A stretch of 8,017 nucleotides of DNA from Nitrospira bacterium HGW-Nitrospira-1 (GCA_002839535.1 PGYF01000088.1:1-8017); one strand, 5' to 3'; positions 1-6,179 are shown, counted from the stretch's first letter. Notes: a model not told the origin generated them from the sequence alone. Numbers and translations are program-made.

Positions 1-39
1 TCTTGGCACAGGCGTCTTCACAATGTCCTTTCCTGCCAT
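1..39 (-). CDS. 5' end of a probable insertion-sequence transposase (partial)
   Basis: An ATG at 39-37 opens a frame reading MAGKDIVKTPVPR to the window edge; only 13 codons are present. A strong Shine-Dalgarno AAGGAGG lies 4 bases upstream. The MAGKDI- beginning resembles, from memory, the start of helix-turn-helix transposases of ISNCY-like elements, and the DNA between the start codon and about position 106 looks like an IS end. Residues 8-13 do not match what I remember of those starts, so the family is not certain. The gene points away from the RRM gene. It could instead be an unrelated small gene; the bulk of the protein is outside the window. Confidence 0.4.
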   Translation of the reverse strand, partial: MAGKDIVKTPVPR

Positions 40-40
40 C

Positions 41-64
41 CTGCCTCCTTCTAAAAAGAGGCAG
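41..64 (-). promoter_or_regulatory. Hairpin covering the RBS of the leftmost gene
   Basis: A 7-bp perfect inverted repeat, CTGCCTC at 41-47 and GAGGCAG at 58-64, encloses a 10-base loop. On the minus strand the 3' arm contains GGAG of the Shine-Dalgarno AAGGAGG, one base before the ATG at 39. Folding would hide the RBS of the 1-39 gene. Several IS elements use such structures to stop transcripts entering from outside from being translated. The fold is visible; its role is inferred. Confidence 0.45.
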
Positions 65-122
65 TCTAACATTCTTAAAAGCGGACATTTCTATTTTGGT
101 ATGACACCAGGCAATTCGTCCC

Positions 123-151
123 TTGACAAAAATATCAGGATTAGTCATAGT
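123..151 (+). promoter_or_regulatory. Candidate sigma70-type promoter for the RRM gene
   Basis: A perfect -35 box TTGACA (123-128) is followed, after 17 bases, by CATAGT (146-151), which matches four of six bases of TATAAT. A start near 157-159 would give a leader of about 50 bases before the ATG at 207. It lies just outside the putative IS end. No second -35/-10 pair of similar quality was seen between 109 and 206. Confidence 0.45.
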
Positions 152-206
152 TTAACTCATCCTGTGAAGTTGATTCAGGAGATTTAATTATCTTTTAGGA
201 GGAAGC

Positions 207-527
207 ATGAGTGCAATGAGACTGTATGTAGGAAACATCCCTTTTAAGGCAACAGAGGATGAGCTTCGCGAGTTATTTTCACAGGCAGGAGAGGTTTTAA
301 ACGTGAAGCTGATCGAGGACGCTGCCACTGGTCGGCTCAGGGGTTTCGGCTTTGTCGAGATGGCTTCAGAGGAAGACGGGAAAAAGGCGATCGAGATGTT
401 CAACGGAAAACAGTTAATGGACAGATCTATTGTTGTCAATGAAGCAAAACCGCAGGAAAAAAGAAGGACTGGCGGCGGGTTTAAGCCCCGTGGCGGCTAT
501 AGTGACAAAAGAGGGGATAGAAGATAG
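207..527 (+). CDS. RRM-domain RNA-binding protein
   Basis: A 106-residue cytoplasmic protein made almost entirely of one RNA recognition motif. RNP2 is LYVGNI (residues 6-11) and RNP1 is RGFGFVEM (45-52); the aromatic residues Tyr7, Phe47 and Phe49 are those that normally stack on RNA bases. The C-terminal tail (about 85-106) is basic and Gly/Arg-rich (TGGGFKPRGG, DKRGDRR), as in the stand-alone bacterial RRM proteins of cyanobacteria and several other phyla, and could add non-specific RNA affinity. The start at 207 is chosen because AGGAGG lies 4 bases upstream; Met4 would leave 13 bases. The gene has its own promoter and terminator and converges on purE. The RNA target cannot be read from sequence; a role in RNA chaperoning or cold adaptation is only an analogy with relatives. 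Confidence 0.93.
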   Translation: MSAMRLYVGNIPFKATEDELRELFSQAGEVLNVKLIEDAATGRLRGFGFVEMASEEDGKKAIEMFNGKQLMDRSIVVNEAKPQEKRRTGGGFKPRGGYSDKRGDRR

Positions 528-605
528 CTGACTGATTGCACGCCTGCTATTTCATTAACAAACCATTTCAGGACTTCTTGAGAAGCATCAAACCACGTAT
601 CCACG

Positions 606-633
606 ACCTCGCAGAGTTCAGTCGAGGTTTTTG
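606..633 (+). terminator. Weak candidate terminator downstream of the RRM gene
   Basis: ACCTCG (606-611) and CGAGGT (623-628) form a 6-bp stem with an 11-base loop. The stem's last T continues into four more T (629-632), giving a five-T run on the plus strand. The stem is short and the loop large, so this would be a weak or auxiliary terminator for the RRM transcript. The rest of 528-670 shows no gene I can support. Confidence 0.3.
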
Positions 634-670
634 TCTGGTATGCAGCTTCTATAGTTACGTCATTCAGGAC

Positions 671-704
671 AGGTAAGCCGTTGTAAAAGGCTTACCTCTT
701 TTTT
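671..704 (+). terminator. Intrinsic terminator of the RRM gene, overlapping the purE 3' end
   Basis: A perfect 9-bp inverted repeat, AGGTAAGCC (671-679) and GGCTTACCT (689-697), has a 9-base loop and is followed by CTTTTTT (698-704). The T run is only on the plus strand, so the structure ends the RRM transcript. On the minus strand the hairpin contains the purE stop codon (694-692) but no T run follows, so it would not be a good terminator for the pur operon. Confidence 0.7.
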
Positions 705-1189
705 GCTATCCTGTCTGCCTTTTCCTCGACTTCTTTTGCCATCTTCTGCCTGTGGTCCTGAAGTTTTTTGGTTAATTTCGGATCGTTCAGCGCTATTATC
801 TGAACAGCAAGGATGGCTGCATTTTTAGCGCCTGCCTTGCCGACTGATACGGTAGCTACAGGGATGCCGGCCGGCATCTGGACAATGCTAAGCAAAGCAT
901 CCATACCTTTCAGCGGTGAGGCCTCCAGCGGGACGCCGATGACCGGAAGCACTGTATGCGAAGCTATTACGCCCGGCAGATGCGCTGCCATGCCTGCAGC
1001 GCCGATAATCACATCAATACCGTTTTCCCCCGCATCCTTAATCAGCTTCAGGGTCCTGACAGGCGTCCTGTGGGCTGATGACACAGTCATGGTATAAGGG
1101 ATATTGAATTCATCCAATATGCGCGCGGTTTCTTCCATTACCGGAAGATCAGAGTCGCTGCCCATGATGATTAATACCTTAGGCTTCAT
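692..1189 (-). CDS. purE: N5-carboxyaminoimidazole ribonucleotide mutase, PurE class I
   Basis: PurE converts N5-CAIR to CAIR in de novo purine synthesis, in the cytoplasm, usually as an octamer, with N5-CAIR supplied by PurK (not in this window). The 165-residue length is normal for the single-domain class I enzyme. Visible motifs are GSDSD (residues 10-14), which binds the substrate phosphate, SAHRTP (38-43) with the catalytic His40, and GAAGMAAHLPGV (63-74). The C-terminus is Lys/Glu-rich and probably helical. The ATG at 1189 follows GAGGAGG at good spacing, 12 bases after the purD stop, so purD and purE are surely co-transcribed. The stop codon sits inside the hairpin that terminates the convergent RRM gene. 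Confidence 0.97.
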   Translation of the reverse strand: MKPKVLIIMGSDSDLPVMEETARILDEFNIPYTMTVSSAHRTPVRTLKLIKDAGENGIDVIIGAAGMAAHLPGVIASHTVLPVIGVPLEASPLKGMDALLSIVQMPAGIPVATVSVGKAGAKNAAILAVQIIALNDPKLTKKLQDHRQKMAKEVEEKADRIAKKR

Positions 1190-1201
1190 ATTTCCTCCTC
1201 A

Positions 1202-2476
1202 TTACGGTCTTTTTATTGCCCTGTCGGCGATGTCTTTTCTGTAGTGCATGCCGTCATAGTGTATTTTTCCTGCTGCATCATATGCCCTTGCTTTTGCCGT
1301 TGCAATATCTTTCCCTGTAGCTGTTACTCCGAGAACTCTCCCACCAGCAGTAACGACATGGTCGTCCTTAAAGGCTGTGCCTGCATGGAATACGTGGACG
1401 CCTTGCATTTTATCGGCCTCATCAATGCCGGTGATTACATCGCCTTTCCTGTACTTGCCTGGATATCCGGATGATGACAGCACCACGCACACTGCCGGAT
1501 CGTTATTCCATTCCATGTTTATTTCAGACAGCCGTTCTTCAGCGACTGCCATGGCGATTTCCATCAGGTCTGTCTTAAGTCTGGAAAGCACCGGCTGTGT
1601 CTCAGGGTCGCCCAGGCGGCAGTTAAATTCGAGCACAGAGGGAACGCCCTTGTCTATCATCAGCCCTGCATACAGTATGCCCTTGTAGTTTATCCCCTCT
1701 GACCTGAGCGCCCGGATGGTCGGTTTCATGATCTTTTCCATCACAACATGTTCGAGTTCTTCTGTTATTACCGGCGCTGGACTGTAGGCGCCCATGCCGC
1801 CTGTATTGGGGCCTTTGTCGTTGTCAAAGATACGCTTGTGGTCCTGGGAACTGACCATGGGAACAATGCTCTTGCCGTCTGTGAAGACCATATATGAAGC
1901 CTCTTCGCCCTTGAGACAATCCTCAATAATCACCTTGTTCCCTGCATCACCGAAGGCCTTGTCTTTCATGATTATTTTGAGTGCGTCCATCGCCTCATCC
2001 ATGGTATTGGCAATAAAAACCCCTTTGCCTGCAGCCAGGCCGTCGGCCTTTATTACGATTGGTGCTCCTTTGAATCGTATATATTCTTCAGCATGCAGGT
2101 AAGAGGTGAAGACCTTGTATTCCGCGGTTGATATGCCGTGGGATTTCATGAGGTCTTTTGAAAAGACCTTGCTTGATTCTAATTGTGCGGCTGCCTTTGT
2201 CGGTCCGAGGATCTTTCTCCCGTCTTTCTCAAAGAGATCTACAATACCCTTTGAGAGAGGGTCTTCCGGCCCTACGATGGTGAGGTCTATCCATTCGTAT
2301 TTGACGAAATCCAGAAGCGCATTAAAGTTGTTCTGATTCACATTTATACATTCTGCAATCCCTGCGATCCCTGCATTGCCTGGGCAGCAGTAAATTTTAT
2401 CCACAGATTTGCTCTGCGAGAGCTTCCATACAATTGCGTGCTCTCTCCCTCCGCCTCCAATAACCAGTACCTTCAT
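1202..2476 (-). CDS. purD: Phosphoribosylamine--glycine ligase (GAR synthetase)
   Basis: PurD joins 5-phosphoribosylamine and glycine using ATP, the second step of de novo purine synthesis. The 424-residue length is typical of the monofunctional bacterial enzyme. The N-terminal domain starts with GGGGREHA (residues 7-14) and has GPEDPL (69-74). The ATP-grasp part shows KADGLAAGKGV, GEEASYMVFTDG, then QDHKR, GPNTGGMGAYSPAP, and near the metal site LEFNCRLGDPETQPVL. All key motifs are intact. The ATG at 2476 is preceded by GAGGGAG; the gap from the end of the upstream transporter gene is 20 bases, which places purD at the downstream end of the secretion gene cluster. purE follows 12 bases later. 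Confidence 0.97.
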   Translation of the reverse strand: MKVLVIGGGGREHAIVWKLSQSKSVDKIYCCPGNAGIAGIAECINVNQNNFNALLDFVKYEWIDLTIVGPEDPLSKGIVDLFEKDGRKILGPTKAAAQLESSKVFSKDLMKSHGISTAEYKVFTSYLHAEEYIRFKGAPIVIKADGLAAGKGVFIANTMDEAMDALKIIMKDKAFGDAGNKVIIEDCLKGEEASYMVFTDGKSIVPMVSSQDHKRIFDNDKGPNTGGMGAYSPAPVITEELEHVVMEKIMKPTIRALRSEGINYKGILYAGLMIDKGVPSVLEFNCRLGDPETQPVLSRLKTDLMEIAMAVAEERLSEINMEWNNDPAVCVVLSSSGYPGKYRKGDVITGIDEADKMQGVHVFHAGTAFKDDHVVTAGGRVLGVTATGKDIATAKARAYDAAGKIHYDGMHYRKDIADRAIKRP

Positions 2477-2496
2477 AATTCTCCCTCATATCTATT

Positions 2497-4194
2497 CTAT
2501 CCTGCCTGCACCCAGGCACGGGGTCTCTTGTCCGGCGCTGTCATAGGGACATCTTTAGCGCGCCAGGCAAGGCTTGCGGTTACGAAGAAATTGCGCGGAG
2601 TCCAGCCAAGCCCTATACCGTAGCCTGCCAGTGTCTGTGTGTTGTCAGAAGAGGTATAGTTGCGGTGATTGAAGCGGGTCTCCCCCCAGTCATAGAAAAG
2701 GCTCACTTCAAGGAGATTGGGCACTAAGTCCTGCCGCAGTTCAAGGTTGGCCAAAACCCCTTCGTCTCCAGCACCTTCGCCATTCGGGTAGGCGCGTATG
2801 CCATCGTTTCCTCCAAGTTCAAATTTCTCGGAGGAATCCAGGTTCTTGCCTGCCAATTGGCCTCGCAGATTGAAATAGATGCGAGTACTATGGGTTAAGC
2901 GCTGTAAACGGGAAAGGGCTGCCTGCCACTTGATATAACTGCCATCCGTTTTTGGCCCGGCCTGATCGAAAACCAGGGCCTCCGGGGTCTTAATGGACAA
3001 GCCCCCGCCTGTGGCAGCTATGCGATAACGGGTAAAACCGCCGCCCATAAAACCATCCTGCCAATTGCCATTTAATTCCAGAAGCAGGGCGTTAATAGTC
3101 TTTTTGGCAATAGTATCAGTCACGTCTATCCAATCTTTGAGCCTGCGATGTTCTCCTTGAATATTAAACCAGAGGTCTTTTGTTTTGGTGCGGATCAGTG
3201 GATAACTTCCATAGAGGGCTATCGTATTGGCAGTGCCGTGGGCGTCAAGATTGCTAAACTCCTTGCCAAGCTCGTAACTGCTGGAGCTGAATGCCGTCCC
3301 AAGACGCAGGCCATCGTAGCCCACAGGCAGGTCAAAGGCAATGCGGCCGGAGAAAAGGTCTCTTTCGCTGCGTGTAATATCCAGACGTAAGCGGTCACCT
3401 ATTCTGAGCGGGCTGTTGACAACCAACGAACCATTTAGCCGCTCCTGCCCGGTGTAGCGGTTGCCGTAATTATCAACGGAAAGCTCACCCTCAATCGCCT
3501 TGCCCGGGGCAACTTGCATTGTTAAGTCTGAAGCGCCTATGCGCCCACCAGGAGAAAGGATACCGGTTACCTGCCCTGCGCCGGGCAGGTCGGCAGCCAG
3601 AAGCAGGGTACGGTCAAGCAGGGGAGTGGTAACTAATTTGCCGACAGGGAGGTGGCCAGCAAGGATACTTTCAAAACGGGGAGTAAAAAGAAAGGTCTTG
3701 TTATCAATGCTGGTTTGGCCGGCGTCTCCTTCTAATATTGTAAAGATTACCACACCGTCTTTAATCTCCTGCGGAGGCAGGACTACGCGGGCGAGAAGAT
3801 AACCCTTTGCATGCAGATCCTGGGTCAGTTTCTGCGCCTCAGCCTGAAGGTCGGAAAGGCCCGCTTCCTTGCCGATGAGATGGCTAAACTCCGCTTCAAG
3901 TTTATTAACATTGAGATGCCTTGCGCAGTTAATCTCCTCCCCTTTGACCTGCATCAGGTAAACAAGTTTCACCTTTTTGACAATAAAACGCACATCAGTA
4001 TCAACCCTGGGCTGCGGTTGTTCTTCGGGAAGCCTTATAACCGGCGCCGGTTTTGCGGGCGGGAGGGGGGGCTGTTTAAGTTCACGCAATACCTGACCCG
4101 CATCCGGCGGTGTCTGCGCGGCAAAAACCAAAGGTGCGACGAACAGTACCGCGGCGAACAGGCTGAGACAGAAAACTTTTAATATCTTATTCAT
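2497..4194 (-). CDS. Two-partner secretion outer-membrane transporter (ShlB/FhaC/HecB type, TpsB)
   Basis: A TpsB-type Omp85-superfamily pore that exports a partner exoprotein through the outer membrane. Residues 1-26 are a signal peptide (MNKILK, hydrophobic core, cleavage near VFA-AQ). Residues 29-62 are a proline-rich linker (PPLPPAKPAP). A POTRA domain spans about 69-156, ending in the typical GYLLARVVLPPQ...DGVVIFTILEG pattern. The rest is a predicted 16-strand barrel with alternating polar/hydrophobic segments. FELGGNDGIRAYP (IRAYP at 466-470) stands where the family has the conserved VRGY/F loop motif, followed by GEGAGDEG. The length of 565 is usual. The protein ends ...PRAWVQAG, without the terminal aromatic residue normally closing such barrels. 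AAGGAG lies 11 bases before the ATG at 4194. The probable substrate is the GLUG-repeat exoprotein upstream, but pairing is inferred from linkage. Confidence 0.93.
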   Translation of the reverse strand: MNKILKVFCLSLFAAVLFVAPLVFAAQTPPDAGQVLRELKQPPLPPAKPAPVIRLPEEQPQPRVDTDVRFIVKKVKLVYLMQVKGEEINCARHLNVNKLEAEFSHLIGKEAGLSDLQAEAQKLTQDLHAKGYLLARVVLPPQEIKDGVVIFTILEGDAGQTSIDNKTFLFTPRFESILAGHLPVGKLVTTPLLDRTLLLAADLPGAGQVTGILSPGGRIGASDLTMQVAPGKAIEGELSVDNYGNRYTGQERLNGSLVVNSPLRIGDRLRLDITRSERDLFSGRIAFDLPVGYDGLRLGTAFSSSSYELGKEFSNLDAHGTANTIALYGSYPLIRTKTKDLWFNIQGEHRRLKDWIDVTDTIAKKTINALLLELNGNWQDGFMGGGFTRYRIAATGGGLSIKTPEALVFDQAGPKTDGSYIKWQAALSRLQRLTHSTRIYFNLRGQLAGKNLDSSEKFELGGNDGIRAYPNGEGAGDEGVLANLELRQDLVPNLLEVSLFYDWGETRFNHRNYTSSDNTQTLAGYGIGLGWTPRNFFVTASLAWRAKDVPMTAPDKRPRAWVQAG

Positions 4195-4214
4195 GATTGT
4201 AATATCTCCTTTTC

Positions 4215-4712
4215 TTATTTTTCCCTTAGGTGCCTGTCAACATACTGGGCAAGTATTTCCTGCATCCTGACAGGCGGGGGCGTAACGAAATAAAAATTGA
4301 TAACAACATGGGCTGCCTCATGCGCAAGGACTCCGTCGGTTATGGTTTCAAGTGAAATATAGACAGTCTTTGTCTTGTGCGAATAAAATGCTATTGGCGC
4401 CCTATCCAACTCCCCCATTGTTCTGTATATCGCCTCTGTTTCTCTGTAAGTTTGATAGATGTAGATATTGAAATGAAGGTCGGCTGGATACATATCCAGA
4501 AGCCCCTCCACCCTATTCACTATCCTGTCTATATTGCCTGCCTTTCCGACAAAAGCATCAAGATCATTCTCGTTTGAATAGTAAATTACAGTGTATTGGG
4601 TCTCAAGTTTTTTTGTCCATGTCTCTGCCTCAAGACTCTGGGCAAAAATAATAAGAAAAAGACCCAGGCAGAAGACAGCAAAGGGCAGGCGCTTAGAATC
4701 AGGGATTTCCAT
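4215..4712 (-). CDS. Exported putative zinc metallopeptidase, gluzincin-like (HEAAH)
   Basis: The 165-residue product starts MEIPDSKRLPF and has a hydrophobic segment (about 9-25) that looks like a signal peptide, cleaved near SLEA-ET, or a membrane anchor. Residues 131-135 are HEAAH, an HExxH zinc site. Glu152, in QEILAQY, is placed like the third ligand of gluzincins, whose pattern is HExxH followed by an E-G/x-x-A-x-Y segment; the context recalls the Peptidase_MA-like group. The preceding segment (KTKTVYISLETITDGVLAHE) resembles the edge strand of such folds. The start at 4712 is preferred over an upstream ATG at 4799: it gives a proper signal sequence and a 14-base overlap with the gene before it, whereas the longer form adds 29 mostly basic residues read out of another gene. 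Zinc binding is probable; activity and substrate are unknown. The transporter gene begins 20 bases downstream. Confidence 0.8.
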   Translation of the reverse strand: MEIPDSKRLPFAVFCLGLFLIIFAQSLEAETWTKKLETQYTVIYYSNENDLDAFVGKAGNIDRIVNRVEGLLDMYPADLHFNIYIYQTYRETEAIYRTMGELDRAPIAFYSHKTKTVYISLETITDGVLAHEAAHVVINFYFVTPPPVRMQEILAQYVDRHLREK

Positions 4713-5247
4713 TCTGCTGGTCTTTAGAAGTCTTAAAACATCCCGTGGCCTCCTGTAAGGCTGATAATTTTTCAGAACCAACCTCTTTCGATAGCTCATT
4801 AATGCCAGCCTTTATAATTCCAACCCTGATATCAAGGGTATTTGTCAGTTCATTAATGCAATCCGCTAATTCCTTAAGATCATCCAACCTCCGAATTTTA
4901 AACCTGTAGGTCAAATCGCCCTTCCCTATCTCGCCGAGCGCTTTTTCAAAACGATATACCGGGCCGGCTATTCTGTGAGATAAGAATATCAAAATGATTA
5001 TGCCTGTTATAGCTACGACGAGATTTGCAACGAGAAGAATGGGCAGGAAGAAATCGTATGTGCGTGTTATTTCAAGTTCTGAGCCAATATATCTTGCGGT
5101 CAAATCCCCTTTTGACAAGAAGAAGGAAAGACCCATTGCCATGATTGTCCCTATAACCATAACGACAAAGAAGCTGAGCAAAAACCTTGTCTGAAAGCTT
5201 TTTTTGATAAAATACCTTCTTCGTCTAAATGGCGGTCTATTGTCCAT
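4699..5247 (-). CDS. Two-TM inner-membrane protein with a HAMP domain and no output domain
   Basis: A 182-residue protein. A basic N-terminus (RRRRYFIKK, residues 8-16) precedes TM1 (about 22-44). A short periplasmic loop of about 20 residues (45-65) follows, then TM2 (about 66-89) and a HAMP domain (about 90-139: HRIAGPVYRFEKALGEIGKG, then DLKELADCINEL). HAMP domains pass conformational change from membrane helices to kinase, cyclase or methyl-accepting domains, but none follows here. The last 40 residues are only a predicted helix or coiled coil (IIKAGINELSKEV) and a polar tail. The periplasmic loop is too small for a ligand-binding domain. The ATG overlaps the end of the lipoprotein gene by 11 bases and the stop overlaps the peptidase gene by 14, so all three are translationally coupled. 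It may be an adaptor or regulator of a partner protein; function unknown. Confidence 0.85.
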   Translation of the reverse strand: MDNRPPFRRRRYFIKKSFQTRFLLSFFVVMVIGTIMAMGLSFFLSKGDLTARYIGSELEITRTYDFFLPILLVANLVVAITGIIILIFLSHRIAGPVYRFEKALGEIGKGDLTYRFKIRRLDDLKELADCINELTNTLDIRVGIIKAGINELSKEVGSEKLSALQEATGCFKTSKDQQNGNP

Positions 5248-6070
5248 AGCTAACCGTCTTTAAAACCTTTGTATTAATATCCACCTTTGACGCCTTCCTA
5301 AGGCCTTTTATCCATTCCGTTATCGCCTGCTGCTTTTTTTGTTCAATGAGCGCAATTTTTATATTAGCATATATCTCTTTAAGCTGAGGCGGCATAATTT
5401 TCTCTTTTTTAATAACATAGATGACAAGGTATCCCTTGTCGCTATCGAAAACCCCTGCCTCTCCTTTCTGCATCTCAAAGGCATTTTGCAAAGGAAGCGA
5501 ATCTATGTCTTCCGCAAAATACGGGACCATTATCTCTCTACCTTTGTTATATTCCCCTTTCAGCATCTTTTTTCTTATTGCTTCGGCCTCCTCTTTATTG
5601 CCCGCCCTGGCTGCAATTACACTTATTCTGTAATGCATTCTGTTGTATTGTTTCTGTATTTCGTCTTCAGTTACAAAGAATCTGTCCGCCCATTCCTTAT
5701 TCTTTGTATTTATCAAATCTCTTATCAGTGTCTGTTCCCAGAATATCTTGATTGTATCTCTAAACCGTTCGTCTTCCGCGAGGCCTTTCTCCATGGCCTC
5801 TTTGATCATAAGTTTTTTTTCTATGATGGTTTCGAGAACCTCTTCTGTTTCTCTCGGCGTCATCTTAAACGTCGGCTGCCTTTTTGAATATGAAGCCATC
5901 TCTTTTTCAAATTCTGCAAGGGTAATTGGTGTGTCATTTACTGTCGCTATGACCTTCTCTTCCTGCTTCTTGTTCTGGCAGGCGGATACCAATAATACCG
6001 ATAGAAAAATGAGCAAAATCCCAATCCCTATAAACCTTCCTTTTATCTCCCCCCAGCCCCCTAAAAACAT
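5237..6070 (-). CDS. SurA/parvulin-like periplasmic chaperone lipoprotein
   Basis: A 277-residue lipoprotein. A hydrophobic segment (about 13-29) ends in the lipobox LVSAC with the lipidated Cys at 31; Gln32 at +2 suggests outer-membrane sorting. Residues about 39-130 are a SurA_N-like helical domain starting VIATVNDTPITLAEFEKEM, the signature opening of this family. A rotamase-like domain (about 145-225) follows, with a KGEAGVF...KGYLVIYV ending, then a helical C-terminus that would rejoin the chaperone lobe. The usual His of the first parvulin strand (RHIL) is replaced (YRIS), and GYHI near the end is GYLV, so isomerase activity is doubtful and a holdase role is more likely. The start codon, six codons and RBS region derive from a repeated sequence; no better start exists before the lipobox. 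Such a chaperone beside a TPS pair fits protection of the exoprotein in transit, as shown for parvulin Par27 and FHA in Bordetella. Confidence 0.88.
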   Translation of the reverse strand: MFLGGWGEIKGRFIGIGILLIFLSVLLVSACQNKKQEEKVIATVNDTPITLAEFEKEMASYSKRQPTFKMTPRETEEVLETIIEKKLMIKEAMEKGLAEDERFRDTIKIFWEQTLIRDLINTKNKEWADRFFVTEDEIQKQYNRMHYRISVIAARAGNKEEAEAIRKKMLKGEYNKGREIMVPYFAEDIDSLPLQNAFEMQKGEAGVFDSDKGYLVIYVIKKEKIMPPQLKEIYANIKIALIEQKKQQAITEWIKGLRKASKVDINTKVLKTVSYGQ

Positions 6071-6140
6071 AACCCCACCTTCACCTCCCCTTTCATCCCT
6101 GGAATCATAACTCCCACCTTCCCCCTAAAAACATAACCCC
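6057..6140. repeat. Perfect 20-bp direct repeat pair (6057-6076 and 6121-6140)
   Basis: CCCCCTAAAAACATAACCCC occurs twice, 64 bases apart. Between the copies lies a third partial unit, ATAACTCCCACCTTC (6108-6122), echoing ATAACCCCACCTTC at 6070-6083. The plus strand is extremely C-rich over 6045-6157. The right copy runs directly into the left arm of the inverted repeat at 6137, so repeat and palindrome look like parts of one dispersed element, partly duplicated. The left copy contains the lipoprotein's ATG. No gene is visible in 6071-6213. Confidence 0.85.
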
Positions 6141-6179
6141 TCCCGTCCTCCCCTTAACTTAAGGGGAGGACGGGAGGGG
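6137..6179. repeat. Perfect 21-bp inverted repeat (palindromic element)
   Basis: The arm 6137-6157 (CCCCTCCCGTCC, then TCCCCTTAA) is exactly complementary to 6159-6179 around a single central C at 6158. RNA of either strand would form a long, GC-rich hairpin. On the minus strand it begins 35 bases after the exoprotein's terminal stop and is followed at once by TTATGTTTTTA. It may therefore act as a 3' stability element or leaky terminator between tpsA and the downstream genes. Its architecture resembles REP/MITE-like dispersed palindromes found outside genes; copies elsewhere in the genome cannot be seen here. Confidence 0.85.

Larger units (their letters stand above)
1..108 (-). mobile_element. 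Possible terminal segment of an insertion sequence
   Basis: Read on the minus strand, the DNA starts near 106 with TGTCATACCAAAATAG, continues with an AAATGTCCGC stretch (about 87-78), and leads within 70 bases to a start codon with a strong RBS. A TGT terminus, a short non-coding leader and an inward-facing first gene is the usual layout of an IS end, and the AAATGTCCGC motif is one I associate with IS ends. The partner inverted repeat and target-site duplication are outside the window, so the boundary (106-108) and the family are inferred. Confidence 0.35.

Noticed and set aside
160..178. Small hairpin TCCTG...CAGGA in the RRM leader
   Set aside because: Only 5 bp with an 11-base loop, does not cover the RBS, and could occur by chance.
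813..2336. Plus-strand frames opposite purE and purD
   Set aside because: They are shadows of two enzymes with fully intact catalytic motifs.
4713..4799. Longer start (ATG at 4799) for the HEAAH protein
   Set aside because: It would add 29 basic residues before the signal sequence and overlap the HAMP gene by 101 bases; the ATG at 4712 gives a normal signal peptide and a 14-base overlap.
5339..6110. Long plus-strand frames opposite the lipoprotein gene
   Set aside because: They are complements of an AT-biased, Lys/Glu-rich gene and give Phe/Ser/Cys-rich products with no domain; the minus-strand gene has a lipobox and SurA_N motif.
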